Counted from the stretch's first letter, positions 34,200 through 43,702 are shown. The stretch is 60,378 bases of DNA from Clostridiales bacterium (GCA_024684375.1 JAIKWZ010000064.1:1-60378); one strand, 5' to 3'. Notes: generated by a model from the letters alone, not told the origin. A program made the numbers and translations.

Positions 34200-35281
34200 T
34201 CAAAGAACACCGGCTTTCCTGTTCTGGAAGACACGTATATGGCTTCCAGTATCTCCGAAACGACCAGCGCCTGCTCGGGCTTCACGATCTGCTCCGTGTC
34301 GTTCACGATGCAGTCTATCCACGCCTTCGCTTCAGCCTCGGCCGGAGACACGGAAGCGCCGTCGTAGAACGCCACGCCGCCCGCAGAGCAGTCCACAGTT
34401 GTGACTTCCTGCCTGCCCAGCTCTACTTTATTCAGCTTCAGCACATTGTTTTTGATGGAAAGGCCTGCCTTGCTGCCGCACAGCACGCAGCTGCCTTCAG
34501 GGATCGGCTCGTCCGTGTTCAGCGCCCAGCTTGTCTCCAGCAGTATGGTCGCGCCGTTTTTCATGCGTATGAACGCGCACGCCGCCTCCTCGAGCTTTGT
34601 GGTACTCACGCCCTTATCGCCCCAGATGTTGCCCGCTTCGGGGTGTTCCAGCTTTTTATGGGTCCTGCCCACTACCATTTCGGGCTCGTAATTGTTCATA
34701 AGATACAGCGTAAGGTCGAGCGAATGGGTGGCGATATCGATTATGGGGCCGCCGCCCTGGGCTTCCTCGTCAAGAAATACTCCCCAGTTCGGTGTGCCTC
34801 TGCGGCGAATGGCAAGGCAGTTGGCGTAATAGATCTCGCCCAGTGCGCCGGAATCGATGTATTCCTTGGCGAAGCGAGCCTGCGGCTTCATGCGGTGCTG
34901 ATAGCCTATCGCCAGCTTTTTGCCGCTTTCCCTGGCAGCAGCACACATCAGGCGCGCGCCCTCGGCAGTCTTGGCCATGGGTTTTTCGCACATGACATGC
35001 TTGCCAGCCTTCAGCGCTGCCACGCTGATCTCCGCGTGTTCCCGGTTGGGGGTCAGCACGTGGACCACTTCAATGTCTTTTATCGCCAAAAGCTCCCTGT
35101 AATCCGTGCACACAAAGGCGTCCGGGGTGCCGAACTTTTCCTTCGCCTGCTGCGCCCTCTCGGGTATCAGGTCACAAAACGCTACCATGCGCACATTTTC
35201 GATCTTGCTTAGCGACGGCATGTGCTTCTGATTGGCAATCCCTCCACAGCCTATGATGCCTACGTTTACGATCCTTGCCAT
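34196..35281 (-). CDS. Gfo/Idh/MocA family oxidoreductase
   Basis: A 361-aa enzyme with a standard Rossmann start (VGIIGCGGIANQKHM), the CEKPMA lysine motif and GGGPIIDIATHSLD in the catalytic domain. It is a dinucleotide-dependent sugar or inositol dehydrogenase type. TAAGGAGAG precedes the ATG. It follows the arabinofuranosidase gene by 30 bases and overlaps the next oxidoreductase, so it belongs to the GH51-led operon. Confidence 0.88.
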   Translation of the reverse strand: MARIVNVGIIGCGGIANQKHMPSLSKIENVRMVAFCDLIPERAQQAKEKFGTPDAFVCTDYRELLAIKDIEVVHVLTPNREHAEISVAALKAGKHVMCEKPMAKTAEGARLMCAAARESGKKLAIGYQHRMKPQARFAKEYIDSGALGEIYYANCLAIRRRGTPNWGVFLDEEAQGGGPIIDIATHSLDLTLYLMNNYEPEMVVGRTHKKLEHPEAGNIWGDKGVSTTKLEEAACAFIRMKNGATILLETSWALNTDEPIPEGSCVLCGSKAGLSIKNNVLKLNKVELGRQEVTTVDCSAGGVAFYDGASVSPAEAEAKAWIDCIVNDTEQIVKPEQALVVSEILEAIYVSSRTGKPVFFE

Positions 35282-35311
35282 AATACTCTCTCCTTATCTA
35301 TAATTGTTATA

Positions 35312-37165
35312 TTATTCAAATAAGCTCATTTGAATTCTGGCCGCGCTGTGCGGCGGCAGGGTGCAGCTCAGCGCATCCTCTTCACGGCTTACTTGCAATT
35401 CTGAAACAGTGAAGAATGAATATGGCGTTACTTCCTCGGAGGAATACACTTCCGCCCGCATAACCTTCCCGCCTCCGGTAAAGCAGAACGTCCGGCTCCG
35501 GTCAAAGCTGTCGTTTATGAGTGTGAGCGTCAGCGTCCCATCCTTTACAGTCGCCAGCGCGGAGCCGTCTGAACCCTTGAGCGGACACAGGCGCGCGCCG
35601 GAGTGATCCTTCATCATGGCAAACATCTGTCCGTTGGCCGTAAGCCGGGCGGAGGCAGGCGTGATCAGTATCGCGCCTTCGCCAACAGGCTGAAAATAAC
35701 AGCACACCGGCATATCCAGCTTTGCAGATTCTTCAAGCAGCATATGCAGCATCTTTGCGACGAATATACCCTCACCTACGCATGAAGGGCGGTGCCAGGC
35801 ATGCCAGAAGTTCCACTCGTCAAAAGAAATATGAAGAGGCTTCCCCGTCCTGTCCAGACTTTCGCGCATCTCTTTAGTTATCTGTCGGGCTTTGTCCACC
35901 TCAGACACTATGTTTTTGTAAGTTTGAGCAATTGACCCTGGGGAAGTATAGTCCATCCTAACGTTTGAATAGTGGTGAAGCGATACGTGATTCACTTGGT
36001 CAGCCAGCACCGAAGCCGACCCTTGGGCCCATTCGTCGTTTGGATACGGTCCGGAAGAAAACAGTTCTACCTTCCCGTCCGCCGCTTTCATGACGCTTAT
36101 ATGCGTCCGGGCCAGCTCCGCATAGTCCTGGGGCTTCAGCGGCCCTTCCATGTGGCCGTAACCCATCTCATTCCCAAGTGACCAAAAGCGCACGTTATAT
36201 GGCTCAGGATGACCGTTTTCGGCGCGTTTGCGTCCAAACCCTGTGTCAGCCTCAGCGTTGCAGTATTCCACCCAGTCCGCGCTGTCTTGCGGGCTGTTCC
36301 AGACCAGATTCACGGTCAAAAATGGCTCGGCGCCGACCTCCCTGCACAGGGCGAAAAAATCGTCGGTAGAGATCTCATGATGATCGTAACCGTGGGTGTA
36401 TGGCTGCGTCTCGTCCTCCATGGCGGATTCAAGCGGGCCGCGCATGTCGGATGGCAGCAGTCCATCTTTCCAGCGGTACTCCCCTGCGAAGTTGCCCCCC
36501 GGCCATCTGATTATAGTCGGTCCGATCTCCTTAAGGCATTTGACCACGTCCGCGCGCATACCGTGAAAATGCCCTTCCGCCATCATTGATAACGCCCCGA
36601 ACAGCACCTCTGCCCTTTCGCAGAACACGAACCGCAGCGTGGCCTCATCGTCGTCCATGTTCGGCGTCAAAACGAATGCACTTGTCTGCCATTCGCCCGG
36701 AATAAGCGTAAGCGCGCTGCTTGCGTATACGGCCTCGCCCTTCCGGTCAGTGATCTCCGCGCGCAGTGTCACCGGCAAAGCACACTTTGTGACCGCTCGC
36801 AGTTCGTAGTTTTGGCCTGCACGTACCGTTATATTTTCCTGCGCTATCCCGCAGAGGCCCGGGCGCATGTTCTGCACGCTCTGAGCCTGCAGTTCGTTGC
36901 GTCTGTGCATTTTCTCGCAGCCGATATGGCGGGTGTATGCGTCTTCCCAGCTCAGCTGAAAAAACGCTCTTTCGCCTATGCCGCGCCACTCAGAAGCGAC
37001 GCCGCAGTTCCTGGCAGGTCTTCCGGCAAACTTACGGTTCCTGAGCATCTGGGCGGACAGCCCGCCGTTTACTGCCGCGCGGGTGTGCTCCAGGTTATGC
37101 CCGAAGACGAATGGGGACAGCTCCCGTCCTCCCGCCGCGTCGATATCAAAGAACAGTTTGTCCAT
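35312..37165 (-). CDS. GH51 alpha-L-arabinofuranosidase-like glycosidase
   Basis: A 617-aa intracellular glycosidase of clan GH-A. The catalytic acid/base is Glu333 in WSLGNEMGYGH and the nucleophile is Glu450 in ISFDEWNFWHA. IRWPGGNFAGEYRWKDG is the usual GH51 substrate block. A C-terminal beta domain follows. The enzyme releases arabinofuranose from arabinan or arabinoxylan fragments; without a signal peptide it must work on imported oligosaccharides. It leads a minus-strand operon with two oxidoreductases and perhaps a xylulokinase-like kinase, under a promoter at 37204-37232. GH51 also includes endoglucanases, but the motifs fit arabinofuranosidase better. Confidence 0.85.
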   Translation of the reverse strand: MDKLFFDIDAAGGRELSPFVFGHNLEHTRAAVNGGLSAQMLRNRKFAGRPARNCGVASEWRGIGERAFFQLSWEDAYTRHIGCEKMHRRNELQAQSVQNMRPGLCGIAQENITVRAGQNYELRAVTKCALPVTLRAEITDRKGEAVYASSALTLIPGEWQTSAFVLTPNMDDDEATLRFVFCERAEVLFGALSMMAEGHFHGMRADVVKCLKEIGPTIIRWPGGNFAGEYRWKDGLLPSDMRGPLESAMEDETQPYTHGYDHHEISTDDFFALCREVGAEPFLTVNLVWNSPQDSADWVEYCNAEADTGFGRKRAENGHPEPYNVRFWSLGNEMGYGHMEGPLKPQDYAELARTHISVMKAADGKVELFSSGPYPNDEWAQGSASVLADQVNHVSLHHYSNVRMDYTSPGSIAQTYKNIVSEVDKARQITKEMRESLDRTGKPLHISFDEWNFWHAWHRPSCVGEGIFVAKMLHMLLEESAKLDMPVCCYFQPVGEGAILITPASARLTANGQMFAMMKDHSGARLCPLKGSDGSALATVKDGTLTLTLINDSFDRSRTFCFTGGGKVMRAEVYSSEEVTPYSFFTVSELQVSREEDALSCTLPPHSAARIQMSLFE

Positions 37166-37203
37166 ACCGCCGTCCCTCTCAACTGAATAATTCTGTTATG
37201 GAT

Positions 37204-37232
37204 AGTATATCATATTTTACAATGCTCCGCAA
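37204..37232 (-). promoter_or_regulatory. Probable promoter of the GH51 operon
   Basis: On the minus strand TTGCGG (37227-37232) and TATACT (37204-37209) with a 17-base spacer, about 40 bases upstream of the glycosidase start. Confidence 0.55.
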
Positions 37233-37342
37233 TTCCAAGAATATAAAATCCGGGCTGCTGCCCGGAAATAAACCTCATGCACGACTTGCAGAGTGCTGAG
37301 CGGACTTCGAATAGGATCCCCCCGTTGCCTGTCCGATCTGCG

Positions 37343-38308
37343 CTACAGATTCTCGCGCATCCAGACATCCGCAAGCTGAGGCCACACAGAAACCTCTTTT
37401 ACCGCTCGGAAGAACGGCATGTCTTTCCTTTCGGCTTGCTCCGGGTGCAATAGTTCCATCAGCATCTTTCTTTTTTCCGGGGGCGCCTCCACCGTTCCTT
37501 CTTCTACTGCCCTCGCGGTCGAGACAAGCTGCTCCGCTTCGAACTGCTCGCCGAAGCGTCCGTATTCCCAGTCTTCATTCGAAAGCGAAAGGCCGTGCTG
37601 TCCCTTTGGGAAAACATGATGTTCGAACGGAATGCCGTTATCTTTGAGCGCCAGCGCCATAAGATAGCTGTTCTCCACCGGGACCAATTCGTCCAGAGCT
37701 GTCTGCCACATAAAAACCGGAGGAGTCTGCGCGTTTACCTGCGTCTCCAGCGAGGCATACCTCAGTTCTGCCTCTCCTGCTCCTTCTCCCAGCAGCACTC
37801 TGAACGAATCCCTGTGGGCGAACTCCCCTGACGTTATCACAGGATATGAAAGGATCGCTCCGTCCGGCCTGTTGGATACGCCGGCATATGATGGGTCATC
37901 CACATCCTGCCAGTGAACGCACAGCGAGCCGCACAGATGCGCTCCGGCAGAAAAACCGCATACAACGATACGGTCAGGCCTCAGGCAGAACTCACCGGCG
38001 CGGCTTCTGATGATACGCAGCATGCGGGAAATATCTTTGAGCGGCTGCGATTTCAGAGGCTCTATGCCGAGGAAATCTGTGGTGTATGTGCCCACGAAAC
38101 ACTGATAGCCCTTCTTATAGAAACATTTTGCCACGATCTCCCCTTCAGTAGGAGATACCACGCGGTAGCCTCCTCCGGGAATGACCAGCACGCAGGGACG
38201 TACTTGTTCGTCTTCGTGCAGATAGGTGCGCAGATTGGGCTTAAAGCCGAACGCGGCCGGATAGCTGTACTCCCCTTCGTTCCAGATATCGATCCTTTCA
38301 TGTCTCAT
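37343..38308 (-). CDS. Alpha/beta hydrolase, acetylesterase-like
   Basis: A 321-aa cytoplasmic esterase. VIPGGGYRVVSPTEGE is the oxyanion region, CGFSAGAHLCG the nucleophile elbow with Ser, and the His is in GQHGLSL. The arrangement is that of acetyl xylan esterase-like hydrolases that act on acetylated sugars. Its ribosome site lies in the last codons of a decayed upstream gene. No signal peptide is visible, in line with the intracellular glycosidases nearby. Confidence 0.82.
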   Translation of the reverse strand: MRHERIDIWNEGEYSYPAAFGFKPNLRTYLHEDEQVRPCVLVIPGGGYRVVSPTEGEIVAKCFYKKGYQCFVGTYTTDFLGIEPLKSQPLKDISRMLRIIRSRAGEFCLRPDRIVVCGFSAGAHLCGSLCVHWQDVDDPSYAGVSNRPDGAILSYPVITSGEFAHRDSFRVLLGEGAGEAELRYASLETQVNAQTPPVFMWQTALDELVPVENSYLMALALKDNGIPFEHHVFPKGQHGLSLSNEDWEYGRFGEQFEAEQLVSTARAVEEGTVEAPPEKRKMLMELLHPEQAERKDMPFFRAVKEVSVWPQLADVWMRENL

Positions 38309-38320
38309 AGATCTGTCCTT

Positions 38321-38608
38321 TAACCTCCGAATTCATTGTCACGTGAAATATCTCTGTCGCCAAAGACCAGCGGCGGGTCAAGCAGGAAGTCGAACAGCTC
38401 CGGTCCAATGAACTCCCTCGCACTTTGAACAGCTTCCGCTGCCGCGCCGTACAGGTTGACAGCTCAGTTACGAGCCCATATAATAAAGCCGATCACCGTT
38501 CAGCCTTTGCCGTACGAACTTTGCGGCTTTCATGGTTTCATACCCGTTAATGAAAAGAAGTGTATCAGCGCCTTTCCGGCCGTCATCGGCATAGCCGTCA
38601 AAACCATT
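38321..38608 (-). pseudogene. Frameshifted 3' end of a lost gene
   Basis: Two adjoining minus-strand frames look coding. One reads GFDGYADDGRKGADTLLF then INGYETMKAAKFVRQRLNGD, ending in a stop near 38466. The other continues as NLYGAAAEAVQSAREFIG and PELFDFLLDPPLVFGDRD to the TAA at 38321, just before the esterase gene. A one-base slip would join them. No start codon or family was recognised; part lies under the promoter region of the plus-strand oxidoreductase. It looks like the tail of a gene whose front has been lost. Confidence 0.45.
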
Positions 38609-38642
38609 TCACCTGCATACGATCGCACCCCGGAGGAGCTTT

Positions 38643-39515
38643 ATGTTAAAGATCGGGATCATCGACCAGTATCTGGATAACTGGCACTGCAATTACTTTC
38701 CCGCTTTCCTGCGCGAGGCGATAGCCGAGAGCGGCCTTGACGCGGAGATCACTCAAGCCTGGGCGGTCTGGGATTCCCCTCCCGGAGGCGGTATCTCAAC
38801 GGACGAATGGTGCCTCGCAAGAAACATCGCGCGGGCAGCATCTGTTGACGCGCTCATCGACGAGTGCGACGCCTTGATGGTCATCGCTGCGGACGACGCC
38901 TCTTATCATGAAGCGCTGTGTCAGAAGCCGCTTCGCAGCGGAAAGCCGGTGTTCGTGGACAAGACCTTTGCCATAAACGCCCAGGCAGGCAGTCGCATGT
39001 TTGAGCTTGCTCGAGAGCATTCGACACCCGTATTTTCATCTTCCGCCCAGCGCTTCTGCCAAAGCGTTATCGACTGGAAAAGCTCCCACGCGCACAGACC
39101 CGCCTTCGTGTCGACCGTTGGCCCCCACAGCATAGACCGCTACGCGGTGCATCAGCTGGAGGTCATTTCCGCGCTTATGGGCACGGGCATACGGCGGCTC
39201 AAGGCGTTTTCCTGCGGCAGCATGGTCACTCAGCTCATCCTTGATTACGGAAACGGGCGCTGGGCAAGCTTTATGCAGACTCCTCAGCCCTGGGCCGAGT
39301 TCAATTTCATGGTTTCCCAGGACGGAGAGACCGGTGCCCGGCTGGTCAGTGACGATAAGGACTTTTACCGGAACCTGATGAAAGCGATGCTGGACTTCTT
39401 CTTCACCGGCATTCCACCGGTAAGCCCGGAGGAAACGCTGGAGATCCTGGCCGTGATAGACAGCGCTCGCGTCGCCAGAACTCATCCGGACATCTGGTTT
39501 GAGCTTACGCCATAA
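38643..39515 (+). CDS. Short Gfo/Idh/MocA-like oxidoreductase
   Basis: A 290-aa relative of the Gfo/Idh/MocA family. The N-terminus (KIGIIDQYLDNWHCNYF) lacks the normal GxGxxG, while the lysine motif survives as VDKTFA and the C-terminal domain is short. It may be a non-catalytic or differently binding member. CGGAGGAG precedes the ATG. Its last 11 bases overlap the end of the convergent GH9 gene. Function unknown. Confidence 0.7.
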   Translation: MLKIGIIDQYLDNWHCNYFPAFLREAIAESGLDAEITQAWAVWDSPPGGGISTDEWCLARNIARAASVDALIDECDALMVIAADDASYHEALCQKPLRSGKPVFVDKTFAINAQAGSRMFELAREHSTPVFSSSAQRFCQSVIDWKSSHAHRPAFVSTVGPHSIDRYAVHQLEVISALMGTGIRRLKAFSCGSMVTQLILDYGNGRWASFMQTPQPWAEFNFMVSQDGETGARLVSDDKDFYRNLMKAMLDFFFTGIPPVSPEETLEILAVIDSARVARTHPDIWFELTP

Positions 39516-41865
39516 GCTCCGCCACGACTGAAAGCCACCTCGCTGCGGGAGTGGTCCAGACCTCCTTGTAGGTAGCATCGTTCATCTGCGGCCAGTAAGG
39601 CTCATCCAGCGTTCCTCTGGTCTGCACTCCAACGGGCAGTTCGCCCGTCATTTCACCCGGAAGCACAGCGTACTGGCTGGCGTAGCGCCTGCCCTCGCCG
39701 TACATGAGCGACTGCCGGAAGGGATTAAGCCCAATATTCCATTCAAGCTGTGCCGAAGCGATATCCTTAAACGAGGCATCCCCGGTCAGGTCGCCCAGTA
39801 TTGCCGCTGCCTTAGCCTGACTGAGCAGCACCGCGTTGTTGCCCCTGAATGAAAACCATACGGGGAATTGCCTCAGATACCAGCCGCCGCCGATCTCCAC
39901 GCCGTTTTTCAGTTGACTTGGGTACTCACTCAGCGCCTCGTCTCCTACCAGCAGGTGCTGCCTGAAAAAGCTTTCTCGGTCATCGGTCTCGTCCATGCGG
40001 TATATCCCCGCAGGCATCATTCCGTAAGGCGAAGCGAAAGAGTACAGCTTTTTTAGGTAGCCGGCGTGTCTTTGCGCAGCCTCGCGCCAAAGCTTTTCGT
40101 CCTCATTCCCCTTCAGCTCAGTAAACAGCGCCCGCAGCATCTGGGCGAATATCTGGTCTCTTGCCTGGTGGTTAAAATGCACCGGGATCTGTTTTTGCCT
40201 GTCGCGCCAGAAAAAACCGCCGTTTTCAAACGCCTGGCACGCGCAGCCTGCTTCCATGCATTCCAGCGTCGTCCTTGCGTAACTGACGGCACGGGACTCG
40301 TATTCACCCTTGCGTGTGTGTCCGTACAGCAGCGCCGCGCTCCAGGCCATCGTTGCCGAAAACACGCTTTCGGGGGTCATGTAACTGTGTTCCCAGAAGC
40401 ATGGCGGCCTTTCGGAGAACCCTGTGAGTGCAAACTTTTCTTCAGCGAACCTGAAATCGGACTCGGCGCACTTCAGCGCACGTGCCGCGAGGTCAGGGTC
40501 TTCATCACTGATGCATTTCGCCGCAAACGCCTCTATTCCCGCGCAGAGGTAGTTTTCATATGCGTTGTTATGCACTCTGGCGCTCACGTCGTCCCTGTCT
40601 CCCGCGAAGCCTTGCGTCCACATGCTCATGCCCACGCTTGTGGCTCTGTACCCGTCTCCAAACCTGCTTTTGAGCAGATAATCAAGCCCCCACAGCGCTT
40701 CTTCCAGAAAGCGGAACGCCCCGTCTTCTCCCCTGTTCTTTAGACACATATACATTTCAAACAGCGAATATGTGACCTCAGCGGATTGTATCAGTTGCTG
40801 GGACAGATCCCCCGCGTCATGCCAGCCTCCGTTGAACACAAAAGCTTTCCCATCATGATGCGCAAGCACATCCCTGTGACAGGATAAGTGACTTCCGGGC
40901 ACCGGATAGCCGCAGCGCTCGCAGAACAAAAAGTTGAGTGCCTTCCAGGCCGATGGCAGCCATATGTCTTTGCCTATCACGAATTCATCCGTTTGTCCGT
41001 TCCCGGTACGAAGCGTATATCTTCCCGGTTTGGAAAAAGCGGTAAAATCCGCCAGTGTCAGACCCGCGTATCCGGTCGGACACGTCTTGCCGGAAAACAC
41101 CTGTTCCCCATTTTCGTCAGCCAGTACAAACGCGCAGGGGGCATCTGAGCCGATCACGGCGCGTTTTTCAAGCTCCGCGGCGTATCCGGAGAAACACCAG
41201 GCGATCTCTCCCTGTCCGAGCGTCCAGCCGGAGTCCTTCTGTGTTCGCGCCGCCAGCTGCAGTTCCAAGCCGTCTATATCGAACTTCAGGCAGTTCCCAA
41301 TTTCCGCAGGAGTTTCGGTACCGCTCAGAGAGAACGTAAAAGCTATCCCCGTAACGCGGTCGCGAGAGAGCGACGGTATTTCCACACAGCATTCATTCCA
41401 TTTCCCGTTCTCAAGATTGACGGTGTGGAACCCCTCCCGGCCATATTTGTCTGGCACGGGCTGTTCGCCTTCGTTGTAAAACTGCAAGCCCAGATGAGGC
41501 CTGCGAATGCCCTCGCACGCGGGGCGTACGCGGAAATAAAGGCGGTTATACCCCCGCCAGTCCTCTGCTTCAATGCTGACACGGATTGCAGCCTGCCCCA
41601 GGTTGCTGCAGTCGCCGTTTTCCAGTTCTCCAAACGGCCGCTCCCCCACCGGGGATACCGTTTCAAAGTGCATGGACCGCGTCCCGTTCTCATGCGCCTC
41701 CCATAGGTCGCTCATGCCCTCCGCCGTCCACACGCAGCGATCCAGTGTCTTGCGCATGAGTATCTTTTCTTTAGCTGTCTCAGCTTCCAGGGACATTTCA
41801 CGGTGCAGAGGCAGCGGCTTATGGATAAACGCGCTTTCAGTGATCTCCCTTTTCAGCGTTTCCAT
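39505..41865 (-). CDS. GH9 glycoside hydrolase with N-terminal Ig-like domain
   Basis: A 786-aa protein. The first 230 residues form a carbohydrate-binding-like beta region, about 235-296 the CelD-type Ig-like domain typical of GH9, and 297-786 the (alpha/alpha)6 catalytic domain. The catalytic Asp pair is Asp350/Asp353 in GGWHDAGD; the acid Glu is probably in TYKEVWTTPAARWL near the end. The family hydrolyses beta-1,4-glucans and related cello-oligosaccharides or glucosaminides. There is no signal peptide, unusual for a GH9 cellulase, so cellodextrin or exo-glucosaminidase activity inside the cell is more likely. The chosen ATG (41865) follows GGAGGG; it is 15 bases after the ROK kinase gene, so the pair form an operon. 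Confidence 0.82.
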   Translation of the reverse strand: METLKREITESAFIHKPLPLHREMSLEAETAKEKILMRKTLDRCVWTAEGMSDLWEAHENGTRSMHFETVSPVGERPFGELENGDCSNLGQAAIRVSIEAEDWRGYNRLYFRVRPACEGIRRPHLGLQFYNEGEQPVPDKYGREGFHTVNLENGKWNECCVEIPSLSRDRVTGIAFTFSLSGTETPAEIGNCLKFDIDGLELQLAARTQKDSGWTLGQGEIAWCFSGYAAELEKRAVIGSDAPCAFVLADENGEQVFSGKTCPTGYAGLTLADFTAFSKPGRYTLRTGNGQTDEFVIGKDIWLPSAWKALNFLFCERCGYPVPGSHLSCHRDVLAHHDGKAFVFNGGWHDAGDLSQQLIQSAEVTYSLFEMYMCLKNRGEDGAFRFLEEALWGLDYLLKSRFGDGYRATSVGMSMWTQGFAGDRDDVSARVHNNAYENYLCAGIEAFAAKCISDEDPDLAARALKCAESDFRFAEEKFALTGFSERPPCFWEHSYMTPESVFSATMAWSAALLYGHTRKGEYESRAVSYARTTLECMEAGCACQAFENGGFFWRDRQKQIPVHFNHQARDQIFAQMLRALFTELKGNEDEKLWREAAQRHAGYLKKLYSFASPYGMMPAGIYRMDETDDRESFFRQHLLVGDEALSEYPSQLKNGVEIGGGWYLRQFPVWFSFRGNNAVLLSQAKAAAILGDLTGDASFKDIASAQLEWNIGLNPFRQSLMYGEGRRYASQYAVLPGEMTGELPVGVQTRGTLDEPYWPQMNDATYKEVWTTPAARWLSVVAELMA

Positions 41866-41879
41866 TTGTATCCCTCCAT

Positions 41880-42827
41880 TCACGGCATCCCGAAGCCGCG
41901 CATCGCCGCGCCGACCAACCCGGTCAGCTCAGGATCCAAAGCGCTTAGTCTGACCCCTCCCGCAGCAAAACGCATGCTGCCGGGGTTAAGGCTTGACAGG
42001 ATACCGTCAAGCATGCGCCTGTCAGAAACCACGCCGCCTCCCATCACGACCATCTCCGGATCGCTGACCCATGCAAGGTTCATTATCAGCGCGGCTATAG
42101 CCTTCACAGCGTCTTGCATCAACCTGGTACACAATGTGTCACCGGCTTCAGCCAGATCAAATATCTCCTTTGCACTGACCCGCGACCCTTCCGGCAGGCA
42201 AAGCCGGGTTTTGGGGAAATATCTCTTAAGCGTCCTGGCGCGCCTGTCCAGGCCGGCTCCAGAGGCTATTGCCTCCACGCAGCCATTGCGTCCGCAGGGG
42301 CAGCGCACATTTCCGAAAATGTCCACTGCCACATGGCCTACTTCGCCCGCGTTGAAGCTGTGCCCTCTGACCGCCTGGCCGCCCGTCACCAGCGCGGCGC
42401 CTATCCCCGTACCGATGTTGATGTAAATGAAATCGTCAAGTCCTTTCCCATATCCCAAAGCACGCTCCGCTCTCAGCGCGCAGCGCACATCATTGTCAAT
42501 AAACGCTGGCAGCTGTGTTTTACGGCTGAGCAGTCCGGCAAGTTCCACAGTTTCGCAGCGGCCGGGCTCTATCTCCAGCCACCTTCCGTTTTCATCGTCC
42601 ACCCTGCCCACGACTCCCGCGCCCACGCATGTTACGTCGTCCATTGGAGCGGCAGGAACAAAATCGTCCAGGCAAGCCAGCATATGGTCCGCGATCTCGC
42701 GCTGACTCCATCCTTTTGCCAGCATGGAAGGATAACGCCTGCTGAAGATGATCTGCCCTTCCCGGTCTGCGATGCCAATGAGCAGCTTGGTCCCTCCCAG
42801 GTCCAGTGCAAGACACTTGTCGTCCAT
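41880..42827 (-). CDS. ROK-family sugar kinase
   Basis: A 315-aa kinase. LALDLGGTKLLIG is the phosphate loop, INIGTGIGAALV the second, and HVAVD plus CPCGRNGCVE the ROK zinc motif. It lacks a DNA-binding domain, so it is a kinase and not a repressor; glucose, N-acetylglucosamine or similar sugars are likely substrates. The start at 42827 follows CGGAGG; eight extra codons upstream are open. With the GH9 gene downstream and nagB divergently upstream, glucose or amino-sugar phosphorylation after intracellular hydrolysis is a sensible role. Confidence 0.85.
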   Translation of the reverse strand: MDDKCLALDLGGTKLLIGIADREGQIIFSRRYPSMLAKGWSQREIADHMLACLDDFVPAAPMDDVTCVGAGVVGRVDDENGRWLEIEPGRCETVELAGLLSRKTQLPAFIDNDVRCALRAERALGYGKGLDDFIYINIGTGIGAALVTGGQAVRGHSFNAGEVGHVAVDIFGNVRCPCGRNGCVEAIASGAGLDRRARTLKRYFPKTRLCLPEGSRVSAKEIFDLAEAGDTLCTRLMQDAVKAIAALIMNLAWVSDPEMVVMGGGVVSDRRMLDGILSSLNPGSMRFAAGGVRLSALDPELTGLVGAAMRGFGMP

Positions 42828-42850
42828 AAATACCTCCGGAGTTTTGGACA

Positions 42851-42880
42851 ATTATATCACCGCCCGAGCATGTTTATCAA
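42851..42880 (-). promoter_or_regulatory. Promoter of the ROK-GH9 operon
   Basis: On the minus strand TTGATA (42875-42880) and TATAAT (42851-42856) with an 18-base spacer, divergent from the nagB promoter. Confidence 0.7.
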
Positions 42881-42891
42881 GCTTGTTCGGC

Positions 42892-42920
42892 TTGACAGCA
42901 TGAAAGCAAAATGGTATAGT
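42892..42920 (+). promoter_or_regulatory. Sigma-A promoter of nagB
   Basis: TTGACA (42892-42897) and TATAGT (42915-42920) with a 17-base spacer, about 30 bases before the GTG start. Confidence 0.8.
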
Positions 42921-42949
42921 GACGCAAAGCTTTGCCGGAGGAAAACAAA

Positions 42950-43702
42950 GTGCGCATCACTTACGCAAACAGTCCTGAAGAATTCTGTTTTTTAGCCGCT
43001 TCTCGTATAGCGGATATGATCAGGCGCAAGCCCGACGCCGTGATCGGCCTTGCCACCGGACGCACTACCACAGGCGTACATGCGGCTCTGAGCGAAATAT
43101 ACCGTTCACGACCCTTTGACACGTCAAGGATCACGGTTTTCGGCATGGATGAGATAACCAACGTCAGCCGCACCTTCCCAGGCAGCTGTTACGATATGCT
43201 GCTCAGGCAAGTCGTCGAGCCATTGCACATCCCCATGCAGAACTTCCTTATGCCGCCAACATTTTCCAACGATTTTTCCCGGGAATGCCGGATTTTTGAA
43301 TCCGCAATCGCCGCCAGAGGAGGAGTGGATCTGCAGTTTCTGGGCATAGGCGAAAACGGGCACCTGGGCTTCAATCAGCCCGGGACTCCCTTTGATTCCA
43401 CCACCTGGCTTTCCCGAATGGACGAAAAACTGGATGAGCGCATACGCAGGGAGAGCGGTTCCTCGCCTGACGCTGAGCTGGGCGGCTTTACCATAGGGAT
43501 AAAAAACATCATGATGAGCCGGAGCATCGTTCTGGCAGCCAACGGAAAAAGCAAGGCCCAGATCGTGTATCAGGCGCTGCGCGGAAAGATAAGCACCGAG
43601 GTTCCTGCCTCAGTATTGCAGCTCCATCCCTTCTGCGAAACTATACTCGACCCGGACGCTGCCGCGCTGCTAAACGACCTGTCAAATGAAAAAAAGCCCT
43701 GA
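42950..43702 (+). CDS. nagB: Glucosamine-6-phosphate deaminase
   Basis: A 250-aa enzyme converting glucosamine-6-phosphate to fructose-6-phosphate and ammonia. The phosphate loop LATGRTTTG, the catalytic Asp in GMDEITN, and GIGENGHLGFNQPG with the catalytic His are all present. The GTG at 42950 is the best start, eight bases after CCGGAGG; a TTG at 42932 is upstream but overlaps that site. It is monocistronic under its own promoter. The divergent ROK kinase may supply the phosphorylated substrate pool. Confidence 0.92.
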   Translation: MRITYANSPEEFCFLAASRIADMIRRKPDAVIGLATGRTTTGVHAALSEIYRSRPFDTSRITVFGMDEITNVSRTFPGSCYDMLLRQVVEPLHIPMQNFLMPPTFSNDFSRECRIFESAIAARGGVDLQFLGIGENGHLGFNQPGTPFDSTTWLSRMDEKLDERIRRESGSSPDAELGGFTIGIKNIMMSRSIVLAANGKSKAQIVYQALRGKISTEVPASVLQLHPFCETILDPDAAALLNDLSNEKKP

